A DNA stretch of 22,923 nucleotides, taken from Micavibrio sp. (GTDB taxonomy: Bacteria; Pseudomonadota; Alphaproteobacteria; Micavibrionales; Micavibrionaceae). The stretch spans positions 1-22,923 of the forward strand of contig JAPJRC010000036.1 of assembly GCA_030824805.1 (NCBI GenBank). The letters run 5' to 3'. Shown here one piece after another: positions 16,164-22,923 of this stretch. Both the position numbers and the translations under genes were made by a program. The stretch's first letter is position 1, and each line of letters opens with the position of its first letter. Below the pieces are notes generated by a model. That model did no database searches. It worked only from the letters and a program-made list of their open reading frames with translations, and was not told where the DNA came from.

Positions 16164-16363
16164 TCGATCAGCCCTTTTTTACGCATGACAAAAGCCAGCT
16201 TCTTGGTGGCCTCGCGCTGCAGGATAGCTTGCGGCGTGTTGACAGGCCCTTGTATGGAGGCCTCGGTCATGGTGGCGACATCCATGGCCGTTACCTTGGC
16301 ATAGGCACCGATGGTAAAGAATTCAAAGATAATTTCGCGATTTTTTAAAGCTTCATCAGACAT
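16160..16363 (-). CDS. DUF6898-like small protein
   Basis: The protein is 67 aa from ATG 16363; the frame extends seven codons upstream, but MSDEALKNREIIFEF looks like the natural start. The pattern REIIFEFFTIGAYAKVTAMDVATMTEAS...GP..TPQA.LQREATKKLAFVMRKK recalls a small alphaproteobacterial family (DUF6898, from memory) with no known function. It is predicted to be a beta hairpin followed by one helix, cytosolic. No Shine-Dalgarno; a -10-like TATTAT lies 9 nt before the ATG. It converges on the acyltransferase gene with a 4-nt stop overlap (CTAG) and diverges from the glutaryl-CoA dehydrogenase gene. Confidence 0.75.
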   Translation of the reverse strand: MSDEALKNREIIFEFFTIGAYAKVTAMDVATMTEASIQGPVNTPQAILQREATKKLAFVMRKKGLID

Positions 16364-16371
16364 TTGTGCGT

Positions 16372-16400
16372 TATAATAGGGCAAGAATAGAAAATTCCAA
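16372..16400. promoter_or_regulatory. Overlapping divergent promoter region (DUF6898 / gcdH)
   Basis: On the plus strand TATAAT (16372-16377) can serve the dehydrogenase gene, although its -35 is poor. On the minus strand TATTAT (16378-16373) with TTGGAA (16400-16395) at a 16-bp spacing can serve the small gene. The two -10 boxes overlap, so the directions may compete. Confidence 0.4.
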
Positions 16401-16414
16401 GGAGCTTATATTCC

Positions 16415-17590
16415 ATGGCCGACCGCGCCCCTTTTGACTGGCAAGACCCCCTACTTCTCGAAGAACTGCTAACCGATGAGGAACGCGCGGTGCGTGACAC
16501 GGCGCAGGACTTCGCGCGCAGCCGTCTGTTGCCCGGTATCGTCGAGGCCAACCGCCACGAAAAATTCGATCCCGCCATTATGCGCGAGATGGGTGAACTG
16601 GGTCTGCTCGGCGCGCCTCTGGAAGGCTATGGCTGCGCGGGCGTTTCGCAAGTCGCCTACGGATTGATCGCGCGCGAGATGGAACGGGTCGATTCCGGGT
16701 ACCGTTCCGCTCTTTCGGTGCAGTCTTCACTCGTGATGTACCCGATCCACACTTTCGGGTCAGAAGAGCAAAAGCAAAAATACCTGCCGGATCTGGCCTC
16801 TGGGAAAAAGATCGGATGTTTCGGTCTAACGGAGCCGGATGGCGGATCCGATCCATCGGGCATGAAAACCAACGCCAAAAAGACACCGGGTGGATTTATT
16901 CTGAACGGGTCAAAGCAATGGATCACAAACTCGCCAATCGCCGATGTGATGGTGGTATGGGCACGCGGTCATGAGGGCGAAATAAACGGATTTATCCTGG
17001 AACGCGGCATGCAAGGCCTAGAAACACCAAAAATCGAAGGAAAATTCTCGCTTCGCGCCTCGATTACCGGCGGAATTATGCTGAATGACGTGTTTGTGCC
17101 GGATGAAAACAAGCTTCCGCTTTCAAAATCGCTCAAATCACCCATGATGTGCCTCAATTCGGCGCGTTACGGCATATCCTGGGGTGCGATCGGCGCCGCC
17201 GAAGATTGCTGGCACCGTGCGCGCGATTACGTTATGGATCGTGTCATCTTCGGAAAGCCACTGGCGGCGCAACAGCTCGTTCAAAAAAAGCTCGCGGACA
17301 TGCAAACCGAAATCACGTTGGGTCTGCACAGCGCCTATCGTCTGGGCCGTCTGAAAGACGATGACCGCGCACCGCCAGAAGCCATTTCAATGCTAAAACG
17401 AAACAATTGCGGCAAGGCGCTCGAGATTGCACGCACCGCGCGCGACATGCTGGGCGGCAACGGCATTGCCGACGAATACCACGTGATACGCCACGCCATG
17501 AACCTTGAAGCCGTCAACACCTATGAAGGCACGCACGACATCCATGCGTTGATTTTGGGGAAAGCGCAGACGGGGCACTCAGCGTTCTAA
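16415..17590 (+). CDS. gcdH: Glutaryl-CoA dehydrogenase
   Basis: FAD enzyme of lysine/tryptophan and glutarate breakdown that oxidises and decarboxylates glutaryl-CoA to crotonyl-CoA, passing electrons to ETF. The protein is 391 aa, an acyl-CoA dehydrogenase fold. Within that superfamily the glutaryl-CoA marks are clear: DSGYRSALSVQSSLVMYPI (93-111, with the substrate-binding Arg97), GCFGLTEPDGGSDPSGM (134-150), QWITNSPIADV and NTYEGTHDIHALILG (368-382) with the catalytic base Glu371. AAGGAG lies about 11 nt upstream of ATG 16415. No other glutarate-pathway gene is adjacent. Confidence 0.93.
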   Translation: MADRAPFDWQDPLLLEELLTDEERAVRDTAQDFARSRLLPGIVEANRHEKFDPAIMREMGELGLLGAPLEGYGCAGVSQVAYGLIAREMERVDSGYRSALSVQSSLVMYPIHTFGSEEQKQKYLPDLASGKKIGCFGLTEPDGGSDPSGMKTNAKKTPGGFILNGSKQWITNSPIADVMVVWARGHEGEINGFILERGMQGLETPKIEGKFSLRASITGGIMLNDVFVPDENKLPLSKSLKSPMMCLNSARYGISWGAIGAAEDCWHRARDYVMDRVIFGKPLAAQQLVQKKLADMQTEITLGLHSAYRLGRLKDDDRAPPEAISMLKRNNCGKALEIARTARDMLGGNGIADEYHVIRHAMNLEAVNTYEGTHDIHALILGKAQTGHSAF

Positions 17591-17606
17591 CAAGCAAGCA
17601 AAGTTA

Positions 17607-18488
17607 CTAAGTCAGCGTTTTGTTTTTAAGCACGGCCTTGGCTTCGGCGCAGAAGATAGCCAGCAATATTAAAGCGCAGCCCGCAATCTTGGCGCCTGTG
17701 AAACCTTCACCCAGAAGCAAAACACCGGCGGCGGCGGCGAAAAGAGATTCCGCTGACATGATAATCGCGGCATCCGATGGCGGGGTATATTGCTGGGCCA
17801 CCGCCTGCAGGGTATAGGCTATCCCGCCGGAGATAAGCCCTCCGTAAAGAATGGCCCATTTGGCCGCGACAACGGATTCTATGGTAAGCGTTTCCCATCC
17901 AAAAGCGCCAATGAACCCCACGATGACGCACATGAAATACTGGATGAACACCAGAAACAATGGCCTTGGAATACTTACCAAAAACCATCCTGTTAAAGCC
18001 ACATGGCCGGCAAAAATGACGGCGCAGAGAAGGATCATGAGATCCCCGCCTGTCAGAGCAGTGAAAGAGCCTCCGTTGATAAACCAAAGCCCTGCGACGC
18101 TGAGCGCACAGGCCGGCCATATGAACTTGTCAGGCATATGACGGAACAACAGCCATGACAAAAACGGTGTGAACAGAACGTAAAGCCCGGTGATAAAGCC
18201 GGCGTTGGTAACGCTCGTGCCGATCAAGCCGATCTGTTGGATGAACACGCCGCCCACGAATGCCAGCGCCACAGGAAAGGCTTTCCAACCTTCATTCCGA
18301 GTGATGGCCGGAGAGCGGCGCCATTCAGATATGACGAAAGGCAGGATTACAAAAATGGAAATCAGGAAGCGAATACCGGAAAAACCGAAAGGCCCCATAT
18401 GCTCCATGGCAGCTTTCTGCGCGACGAAAGCAGCGCCCCAGATGGCGGCGACAAGGAGCAGACAAAGATCGGCGCGTAAACGTGTCAT
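17607..18488 (-). CDS. EamA/DMT family transporter
   Basis: Drug/metabolite-transporter superfamily permease. The protein is 293 aa with about ten membrane helices as two EamA repeats (roughly residues 5-140 and 150-288). Repeat one opens LLLVAAIWGAAFVAQKAAM and includes RFLISIFVILPFV. Repeat two includes GGLISGGIAYTLQAVAQQYTPPSDAAIIMSAESLFAA, the standard second-repeat pattern. Substrate unknown; relatives export amino acids or metabolites. It lies 23 nt downstream of ldtR in the same direction, so it may be co-transcribed with that regulator. It converges on gcdH with a 16-nt gap and no clear terminator. Confidence 0.9.
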   Translation of the reverse strand: MTRLRADLCLLLVAAIWGAAFVAQKAAMEHMGPFGFSGIRFLISIFVILPFVISEWRRSPAITRNEGWKAFPVALAFVGGVFIQQIGLIGTSVTNAGFITGLYVLFTPFLSWLLFRHMPDKFIWPACALSVAGLWFINGGSFTALTGGDLMILLCAVIFAGHVALTGWFLVSIPRPLFLVFIQYFMCVIVGFIGAFGWETLTIESVVAAKWAILYGGLISGGIAYTLQAVAQQYTPPSDAAIIMSAESLFAAAAGVLLLGEGFTGAKIAGCALILLAIFCAEAKAVLKNKTLT

Positions 18489-18511
18489 GACGCAGAGAAA
18501 CAGCCTAAAGG

Positions 18512-18988
18512 CTATTCGTCATCATCAAGGGAGGCCAGGCCCGTAAACTGGGATTGCGAGGACCAGAAACGCTCGAACATTTTCATCGTTTTGATAGAAT
18601 CCAGCATGCGCTCGTCGGAAAGCTCCGAGCCTTTGATTTTGTCTTCATGCTTGGCAAACATATCAGCCAGAAGTTTATAAGTTTCCTTACCCTTAGGAGA
18701 AAGCTTCACGCGAATAGAGCGTTTGTCATGAACCGAACGTTCCTGCTCGATATAGCCGTTTTCGCCCATTTTCTTGACGTTGTAGGAAACGTTCGAACCG
18801 AGATAATAACCACGCAGCGTCAATTCGCCGACGGTCATCTCATCATGCCCGATATTGTACAGGATCATGGCCTGCACGTTGTTTATGTCCTGAATCCCTT
18901 TGCGATCCAGCTCCACCTTCACCACGTCGAGGAAATAGCGGTGCAGGCGTTCGATCAGTTGAATGGCTTCAAAATACGGTGTGGACAC
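18512..18988 (-). CDS. ldtR: MarR-family regulator, LdtR type
   Basis: Winged-helix DNA-binding dimer. LdtR proteins of rhizobia and Liberibacter control L,D-transpeptidase and stress genes. The protein is 158 aa from GTG 18988, with AAGGA about 10 nt upstream. It has the LdtR-type N-terminus PYFEAIQLIERLHRYFLDVV. Then come INNVQAMILYNIG (35-47), the recognition-helix region LRGYYLGSNVSYNVKKM (58-74) and a wing at ERSVHDKRSIRVKLSPKG (83-100). The assignment to LdtR rests on remembered similarity over these blocks. It has an acidic tail (DDDE). A near-palindrome 55 nt upstream may be its own operator. The EamA permease gene follows. Confidence 0.85.
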   Translation of the reverse strand: MSTPYFEAIQLIERLHRYFLDVVKVELDRKGIQDINNVQAMILYNIGHDEMTVGELTLRGYYLGSNVSYNVKKMGENGYIEQERSVHDKRSIRVKLSPKGKETYKLLADMFAKHEDKIKGSELSDERMLDSIKTMKMFERFWSSQSQFTGLASLDDDE

Positions 18989-19042
18989 GGACAGGATTCC
19001 TTAAATATGACAATAAGATAGCCGGATGGGCCATCCTTAAGA

Positions 19043-19061
19043 TTACATTGCAAATATTAAC
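19043..19061 (-). promoter_or_regulatory. Shared near-palindromic element upstream of ldtR
   Basis: TTACATTGCAA followed directly by ATATTAAC, 55-73 nt before the ldtR GTG. It is identical, apart from one missing base, to the element upstream of fliL (9887-9906), and has the same orientation relative to the gene. Confidence 0.5.
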
Positions 19062-19091
19062 CAATCCTTGCCACAGCCGCAACTCTTCCCT

Positions 19092-19601
19092 TTATAGACG
19101 GACCATACGGTTTTCGCCCATTTCCTCTGGCCTGCCCGTTACCCTGGCTTTCAGATAGCCGAAGGCCTGCACGAACTTGCTGGAGGGCTGATCCCAATAC
19201 TCGGCCGACATCGGGTTCACTTCGATAAGGCAGATATTCGGATCATCCTTACCTTCAGGGAACCATGCCTTGAGGCTTTCATCCCACAATTCATCGATCT
19301 TTTTGCGATCATTCACGATGCTGGCTTCGCCGGAAATCGACACAAAGCAACTGCCATCGGATTCTGCGTAGCTAAGAAGCACTTTCGAATTCACCTGTAT
19401 TTCCTGCACTTTCGGCGAATCCGCAGCCGTAAAGAACCATAACTGGTCGTTGGCGTCATGCTCCTGCGCCACCATCGGACGCGCAAAGAGGTTACCTTCG
19501 CTATCCTGCGTGACCAGCATGGCCATTTTGATGTCCTTGATCATTTCAAATACTTTTTCGCGCTCATCTTTGTTTGCCGGCGGCGGGTTTTTGGAAGCCA
19601 T
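19092..19601 (-). CDS. Pyridoxamine 5'-phosphate oxidase-fold protein (general stress protein 26-like)
   Basis: Split-barrel flavin-binding fold. The protein is 169 aa from ATG 19601, with AGGAG about 8 nt upstream (the frame extends 21 codons further without support). Recognised by MAMLVTQDSEGNLFARPM (about 27-44), LWFFTAADSPKVQEI, VLLSYAESDGSCFVSISGEA and DELWDESLKAWFPEGKDDPNICLIEV (about 108-133), a pattern typical of the stress-protein-26 subgroup. That subgroup binds FMN or FAD, and its true reaction is unknown. It is not a PdxH enzyme. It lies 103 nt upstream of ldtR in the same direction and is divergent from hemB. Confidence 0.87.
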   Translation of the reverse strand: MASKNPPPANKDEREKVFEMIKDIKMAMLVTQDSEGNLFARPMVAQEHDANDQLWFFTAADSPKVQEIQVNSKVLLSYAESDGSCFVSISGEASIVNDRKKIDELWDESLKAWFPEGKDDPNICLIEVNPMSAEYWDQPSSKFVQAFGYLKARVTGRPEEMGENRMVRL

Positions 19602-19790
19602 AATCCATCTCCTAATCTTGGTTTTATCGCCTTTCCAACCAAGCCAAGCGGCAGTCGGTTCCACGCAAACAGGACCAAAAAAGTCTTGATTTTATTGGCA
19701 TACATCCTCTGAAAACGACTCTCAACAAGCCGGAAATTGTTTACATCCGGCACGAATAGGCATACGAAATGGGCTTGTGAGAGGCCCCGC

Positions 19791-20909
19791 ATGAGCGATT
19801 CCAAATTCATCAAAAACCTGAAAGATTCCGTTACAGAAGTCGCGCCCGAAAACGGCAAGACGCACTTCGATCAGATGAAGCTTCACAGCCTTTCTTCGGA
19901 CCGCTTCCCGCATGTGCGCATGCGCCGCCTGCGCCGCACCGAAGCGCTCCGCGATATGGTCCGCGAAAACGTTCTTACCGCCAATGACATGATCGTGCCG
20001 TTGTTTGTCGAAGAAGACATTACAGAGCGCACACCCCTCGCCTCCATGCCGGGCGTGTTCCGCGAAACGGAAAAATCGCTTGAGACAAAGGTAAAAGAAA
20101 TTGCCGCCACGGGCATCAAATCCGTGATGCTGTTCGGCGTATCGCACAACAAAGACCACACGGGCTCGGACTCCATGGACCCGAACGGCCTTCTGGCCCG
20201 CATGATCAACCGCGCGAAAGACGCCGCGCCGGAACTCGCCATCATCGCCGATGTCTGCTTCTGCGAATACACAGACCATGGCCATTGCGGCCCTTTGTGC
20301 CAGCACGGCGATGTGGACAATGACCGCACGGTTTACAACGTTGCCATGCAATCCGTCATCGCCTGTGAAGCGGGCGCCGACATCATCGCGCCTTCGGGTA
20401 TGATGGACGGCCAGGTTTCCGCTATCAGACACACGCTCGACGTAACGGGTTTCCAGCAAATTCCGATCATGGCGTATGCCGCGAAATTTGCCTCATCCTT
20501 TTACGGCCCGTTCCGCGACGCAGCCGGCTGTGCCCTGGGTCAGAACCCGAATGTGCGTAAAGACCGCAAATCATACCAGATGGATTTCGCCAATTCCCGC
20601 GAAGCCCTGCGCGATGCCCTGCTGGACGAGCGCGAGGGCGCAGACATGCTGATGGTTAAACCCGGGATTGCCTATCTCGACATCCTGGCCAAGCTTCGCC
20701 AGCAGTCCGAATTGCCCCTCGCCGTTTATCAGGTCAGCGGCGAATACGCGATGCTACGCTTTGCGGCGCAAGCAGGTGCTATCAATTATCACGACGCGAT
20801 GCTCGAAAGCCTCATGGCTTTCAAACGCGCCGGCGCAGACATGATTCTGACTTATGCAGGCGCGGAAGTGGCCCGTTTCCTCAAGGACGGCACACCTCTT
20901 TCCATCTAG
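19791..20909 (+). CDS. hemB: Delta-aminolevulinic acid dehydratase (porphobilinogen synthase)
   Basis: Joins two aminolevulinate molecules to porphobilinogen in haem synthesis. The protein is 372 aa from ATG 19791 with GAGAGG 7 nt upstream; the open frame starts 18 codons earlier. Active-site lysines are Lys232 (AYAAKFASSF) and Lys290 (MLMVKPGIAYLD). The zinc-type cysteine site is present: Cys156, Cys158 and Cys166 in DVCFCEYTDHGHCG. That marks a zinc-using enzyme rather than the Mg-only form found in many other bacteria. It is about 35 residues longer than most HemB, owing to an N-terminal arm (1-38, KNLKDSVTEVAPENGKTH) with no similarity I recognise. Confidence 0.96.
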   Translation: MSDSKFIKNLKDSVTEVAPENGKTHFDQMKLHSLSSDRFPHVRMRRLRRTEALRDMVRENVLTANDMIVPLFVEEDITERTPLASMPGVFRETEKSLETKVKEIAATGIKSVMLFGVSHNKDHTGSDSMDPNGLLARMINRAKDAAPELAIIADVCFCEYTDHGHCGPLCQHGDVDNDRTVYNVAMQSVIACEAGADIIAPSGMMDGQVSAIRHTLDVTGFQQIPIMAYAAKFASSFYGPFRDAAGCALGQNPNVRKDRKSYQMDFANSREALRDALLDEREGADMLMVKPGIAYLDILAKLRQQSELPLAVYQVSGEYAMLRFAAQAGAINYHDAMLESLMAFKRAGADMILTYAGAEVARFLKDGTPLSI

Positions 20910-20997
20910 ATGTTTGCATAAAGTCTGATTCAATTCATTTATTGGACATGCGAACACTTCAAACGCTTGAACCTTCACGAAAAAACAGCGACAATTG

Positions 20998-21025
20998 AAG
21001 CGGTGTAACGTTCTGTTTACCGCTT
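20998..21025 (+). terminator. Hairpin between hemB and motA
   Basis: AAGCGG (20998-21003) pairs with CCGCTT (21020-21025), with a GTAA/TTTAC inner extension. It is followed by TCTAGTATTC rather than a T-run, so a weak terminator or a leader structure of motA. It is the only strong hairpin I see in this 166-nt gap. Confidence 0.4.
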
Positions 21026-21075
21026 TCTAGTATTCTCTTTCTTGGTCTCTTCAAGTTTTAAGGAATCCCCATCGC

Positions 21076-21966
21076 ATGAAGTTCGCGGGTCTTGCGCTTG
21101 TTCTGGTTTGTACGTTCGGCGGTCTTATGGTGGCCGCAGGGGTCGAAAAGGCAATTCACCTCATCGTGGGCGCTATCCTGCCCGCTCTTCCCGGGGAATT
21201 TATCATCATCTTCGGATGCGCCTGCTGCGCCTTTATGGTCGCAAACTCGCCAGCCGCCGTCAAACACACGCTGAGCTACTTCAAAGCATTGAAAAAAGGC
21301 GGCGCCTACAGCAAAGAAGATTACATCGAGCTGCTTTCTATGCTGTTCATGGTTTTCAAACTGGCCCGTACCAAAGGCTGGCTCGCCATGGAACAACACA
21401 TCGAAAATCCGCACGATTCCGATTTGTTCAAACAATTCCCCTCTTTCCACCACAACCATCATGCCACGGTGTTCCTGTGCGACTACCTGCGTATCATCTC
21501 GCTGGGGAATGAAAACCCGCTGACCATTGAAGCGCTGATGGACGAAGAAATAGAAACCATCAAGGAACATGAAGGCCATCCGGGTCACGCCGTGCAGACG
21601 ATGGCTGATGGTATTCCGGCCCTCGGTATCGTGGCCGCCGTTCTCGGCGTTATCAAAACCATGGCGTCCATATCCGAACCACCGGAGGTTCTGGGCAAGA
21701 TGATCGGCGGCGCGCTCGTCGGAACCTTCCTCGGCGTGTGGCTCGCATACGGGATGGTCGGCCCTATCGCAGGCGCAATGACATCCTACGCCGCAACGGA
21801 AGTCATGTACTACCGCTGCATGAAAGTCGGCATCATTGCGTTCCTGAACGGTTGTGCCCCTCAGGTTGCTGTCGAATTCTCGCGTAAATTCCTGCCACAC
21901 GACGTTCAACCGACCTTCCAGGAACTGGAAGAAAAACTGAACGCCCTGCCAAGCCCGTCCGCATAA
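21076..21966 (+). CDS. motA: Flagellar motor stator protein MotA
   Basis: With MotB forms the inner-membrane proton channel that drives the flagellar motor. The protein is 296 aa with four membrane helices: about 3-23 and 30-56, then 180-200 and 208-232 after the large cytoplasmic loop. Torque-loop charges are visible in FKLARTKGWLAMEQHIE (Arg98 and Glu106, matching E. coli Arg90 and Glu98). The channel prolines are Pro181 (DGIPALGI) and Pro230 (GMVGPIAG). AAGGAAT lies about 11 nt before ATG 21076. motB follows after 12 nt. Confidence 0.96.
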   Translation: MKFAGLALVLVCTFGGLMVAAGVEKAIHLIVGAILPALPGEFIIIFGCACCAFMVANSPAAVKHTLSYFKALKKGGAYSKEDYIELLSMLFMVFKLARTKGWLAMEQHIENPHDSDLFKQFPSFHHNHHATVFLCDYLRIISLGNENPLTIEALMDEEIETIKEHEGHPGHAVQTMADGIPALGIVAAVLGVIKTMASISEPPEVLGKMIGGALVGTFLGVWLAYGMVGPIAGAMTSYAATEVMYYRCMKVGIIAFLNGCAPQVAVEFSRKFLPHDVQPTFQELEEKLNALPSPSA

Positions 21967-21978
21967 GGATAAGCAGCA

Positions 21979-22923
21979 ATGGCAAAAGGCGGCAAAGGCG
22001 ACGAACTCCAACCGATCATCGTAAAGAAGATCAAAAAAGGCGGCGGCGGACACCACGGCGGCGCATGGAAAGTTGCCTATGCCGACTTCGTAACCGCCAT
22101 GATGGCGTTCTTCCTTTTGCTCTGGCTCTTGAACGTTACGACCGAAGAACAAAAAATGGGCATCGCCGATTATTTCGATCCAAACCCGAAGATCGCCGAA
22201 AGCGTCTCCGGTGCTGGTGGTATGCTTGGAGGACTTTCCATTTCCCCCGATGGCGCCATGGTCAACGACCGTCAGGCCATGCCGCAGCCGCAGGACAACA
22301 GCCCTACGCTGCGCGCAGGTCAGGACAAGATCAGCGAAGAAGCATTGAAAGAAGAAATCAGAAAACGCGAAGAAGCGAATTTCAAGAAAGCCGAGAACGC
22401 GATCAAAGACGCGATGAAGGAAAATGAAGAGCTGAAAGAGCTCGAGAAAAACCTGATGATGGATATGACGCCCGAGGGTCTTCGCATCCAGATCGTGGAC
22501 CAGGACGGCAAACCGATGTTCCCGTCGGGTAGCGCTGAAATGTACGAGCGCACGCAAAAACTGCTTTCGAAAGTATCCGAGATCATCCGCAAAATGCCGA
22601 ACGAGATTTCCGTGCGCGGTCACACGGATGGCGTGCCTTACTCAAAGGGCAACAGCTATACCAACTGGGAATTGTCCGCAGACCGCGCCAACGCATCGCG
22701 CCGCGTTCTTGTGGCATCAGGCTTCCCTGAGGCACGCGTCAACAACGTGCTCGGCAAGGCCGACAAAGACCATCTGGTTGCGGACAAACCTTCTGATGAA
22801 CGCAACCGCCGTATCAGCATCATTCTCTTACGCGAAGAACTGGTAACGCAGGTCGGCGCGAACAGAAGCACGAATGCCGTGAAAGAACGCGAACGGGCGA
22901 TCAAAGATCCGCTCTACAAACGC
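21979..22923 (+). CDS. motB: Flagellar motor stator protein MotB, 3' end beyond the window
   Basis: Stator subunit that anchors to peptidoglycan and carries the proton-binding site. 315 codons are open to the last base with no stop. A basic N-terminus (KKIKKGGGGHHGGAWK) precedes one membrane helix at about 33-52 with the proton-accepting Asp36 (YADFVTAMMAFF). Residues 60-115 form a low-complexity plug/linker, and residues 116-160 a strongly charged coiled-coil-like helix. The OmpA-type peptidoglycan-binding domain spans about 165-285, with RGHTDGVPY (213-221) and NWELSADRANASRRVL (229-244). A charged tail follows. AAGGAT lies about 9 nt before ATG 21979. Proton rather than sodium coupling is inferred from the MotB-like pattern. 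Confidence 0.96.
   Translation, partial: MAKGGKGDELQPIIVKKIKKGGGGHHGGAWKVAYADFVTAMMAFFLLLWLLNVTTEEQKMGIADYFDPNPKIAESVSGAGGMLGGLSISPDGAMVNDRQAMPQPQDNSPTLRAGQDKISEEALKEEIRKREEANFKKAENAIKDAMKENEELKELEKNLMMDMTPEGLRIQIVDQDGKPMFPSGSAEMYERTQKLLSKVSEIIRKMPNEISVRGHTDGVPYSKGNSYTNWELSADRANASRRVLVASGFPEARVNNVLGKADKDHLVADKPSDERNRRISIILLREELVTQVGANRSTNAVKERERAIKDPLYKR

Noticed and set aside
21058..22623. 521-codon open frame on the minus strand across motA and motB
   Set aside because: It is antisense to two clearly conserved genes. Its product is rich in Phe, His, Arg and Cys with no recognisable domain. The codon structure of motA/motB explains the lack of stops.

Overview
The window looks like part of an alphaproteobacterial chromosome of moderate GC. 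It is densely packed and mostly housekeeping. The lineage is inferred from four things: the gene order BamE / cytochrome bc1 chaperone / DUF177 / rpmF / plsX / fabH, an LdtR-type MarR regulator, a DUF6898-like small protein, and MotA/MotB/FliL of alphaproteobacterial style. I cannot fix the genus; a Rhodospirillales- or Micavibrio-like lineage is a guess. The cell would be flagellated, would have a bc1 respiratory complex, and would make its own riboflavin, haem, serine/glycine and fatty acids.

Layout. Positions 1-74 are not genomic: they match a degraded Nextera i5 sequencing adapter, so fabH is cut off there. From 75 to 3731 a minus-strand block runs cytochrome bc1 chaperone > DUF177 (YceD) > rpmF > plsX > fabH, linking ribosome assembly and phospholipid/fatty-acid initiation. 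Positions 3817-4598 hold a secreted, disordered small protein overlapping bamE on the plus strand. Then come an unknown protein and a TrmA/RlmD-family RNA m5U methyltransferase (minus), an unknown plus-strand protein, and a K+-independent proton-pumping pyrophosphatase hppA (minus).

From 9298 to 13027 a minus-strand cluster runs unknown > nrdR > ribE > [FMN riboswitch] > ribH > nusB > fliL. The lumazine synthase is of the RibH2 type and sits directly under the riboswitch. No ribD or ribB lies at this locus. Next are rpiB > glyA (minus), a FemAB/GNAT-fold acyltransferase (plus) sharing stop-codon bases with a DUF6898-like protein (minus), a glutaryl-CoA dehydrogenase (plus), and an EamA exporter, ldtR and a pyridoxamine-oxidase-fold protein (minus). 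The window closes with hemB, motA and a 3'-incomplete motB (plus).

The most notable signals are: (i) the adapter at the left end; (ii) the riboswitch-RibH2 arrangement inside the canonical nrdR-ribE-nusB cluster; (iii) a nearly identical 19-20 bp element upstream of both fliL and ldtR; (iv) a plus-strand terminator between rpmF and DUF177 with no gene to serve, suggesting a small RNA; and (v) several promoters whose -10 box ends only 5-9 nt before the start codon, suggesting leaderless mRNAs. I saw no tRNA, rRNA, insertion sequence, prophage, CRISPR array or defence system. No stretch over 300 bases lacks a gene; the largest gaps are the riboswitch leader (about 260 nt) and the rpmF-DUF177 gap (about 230 nt).
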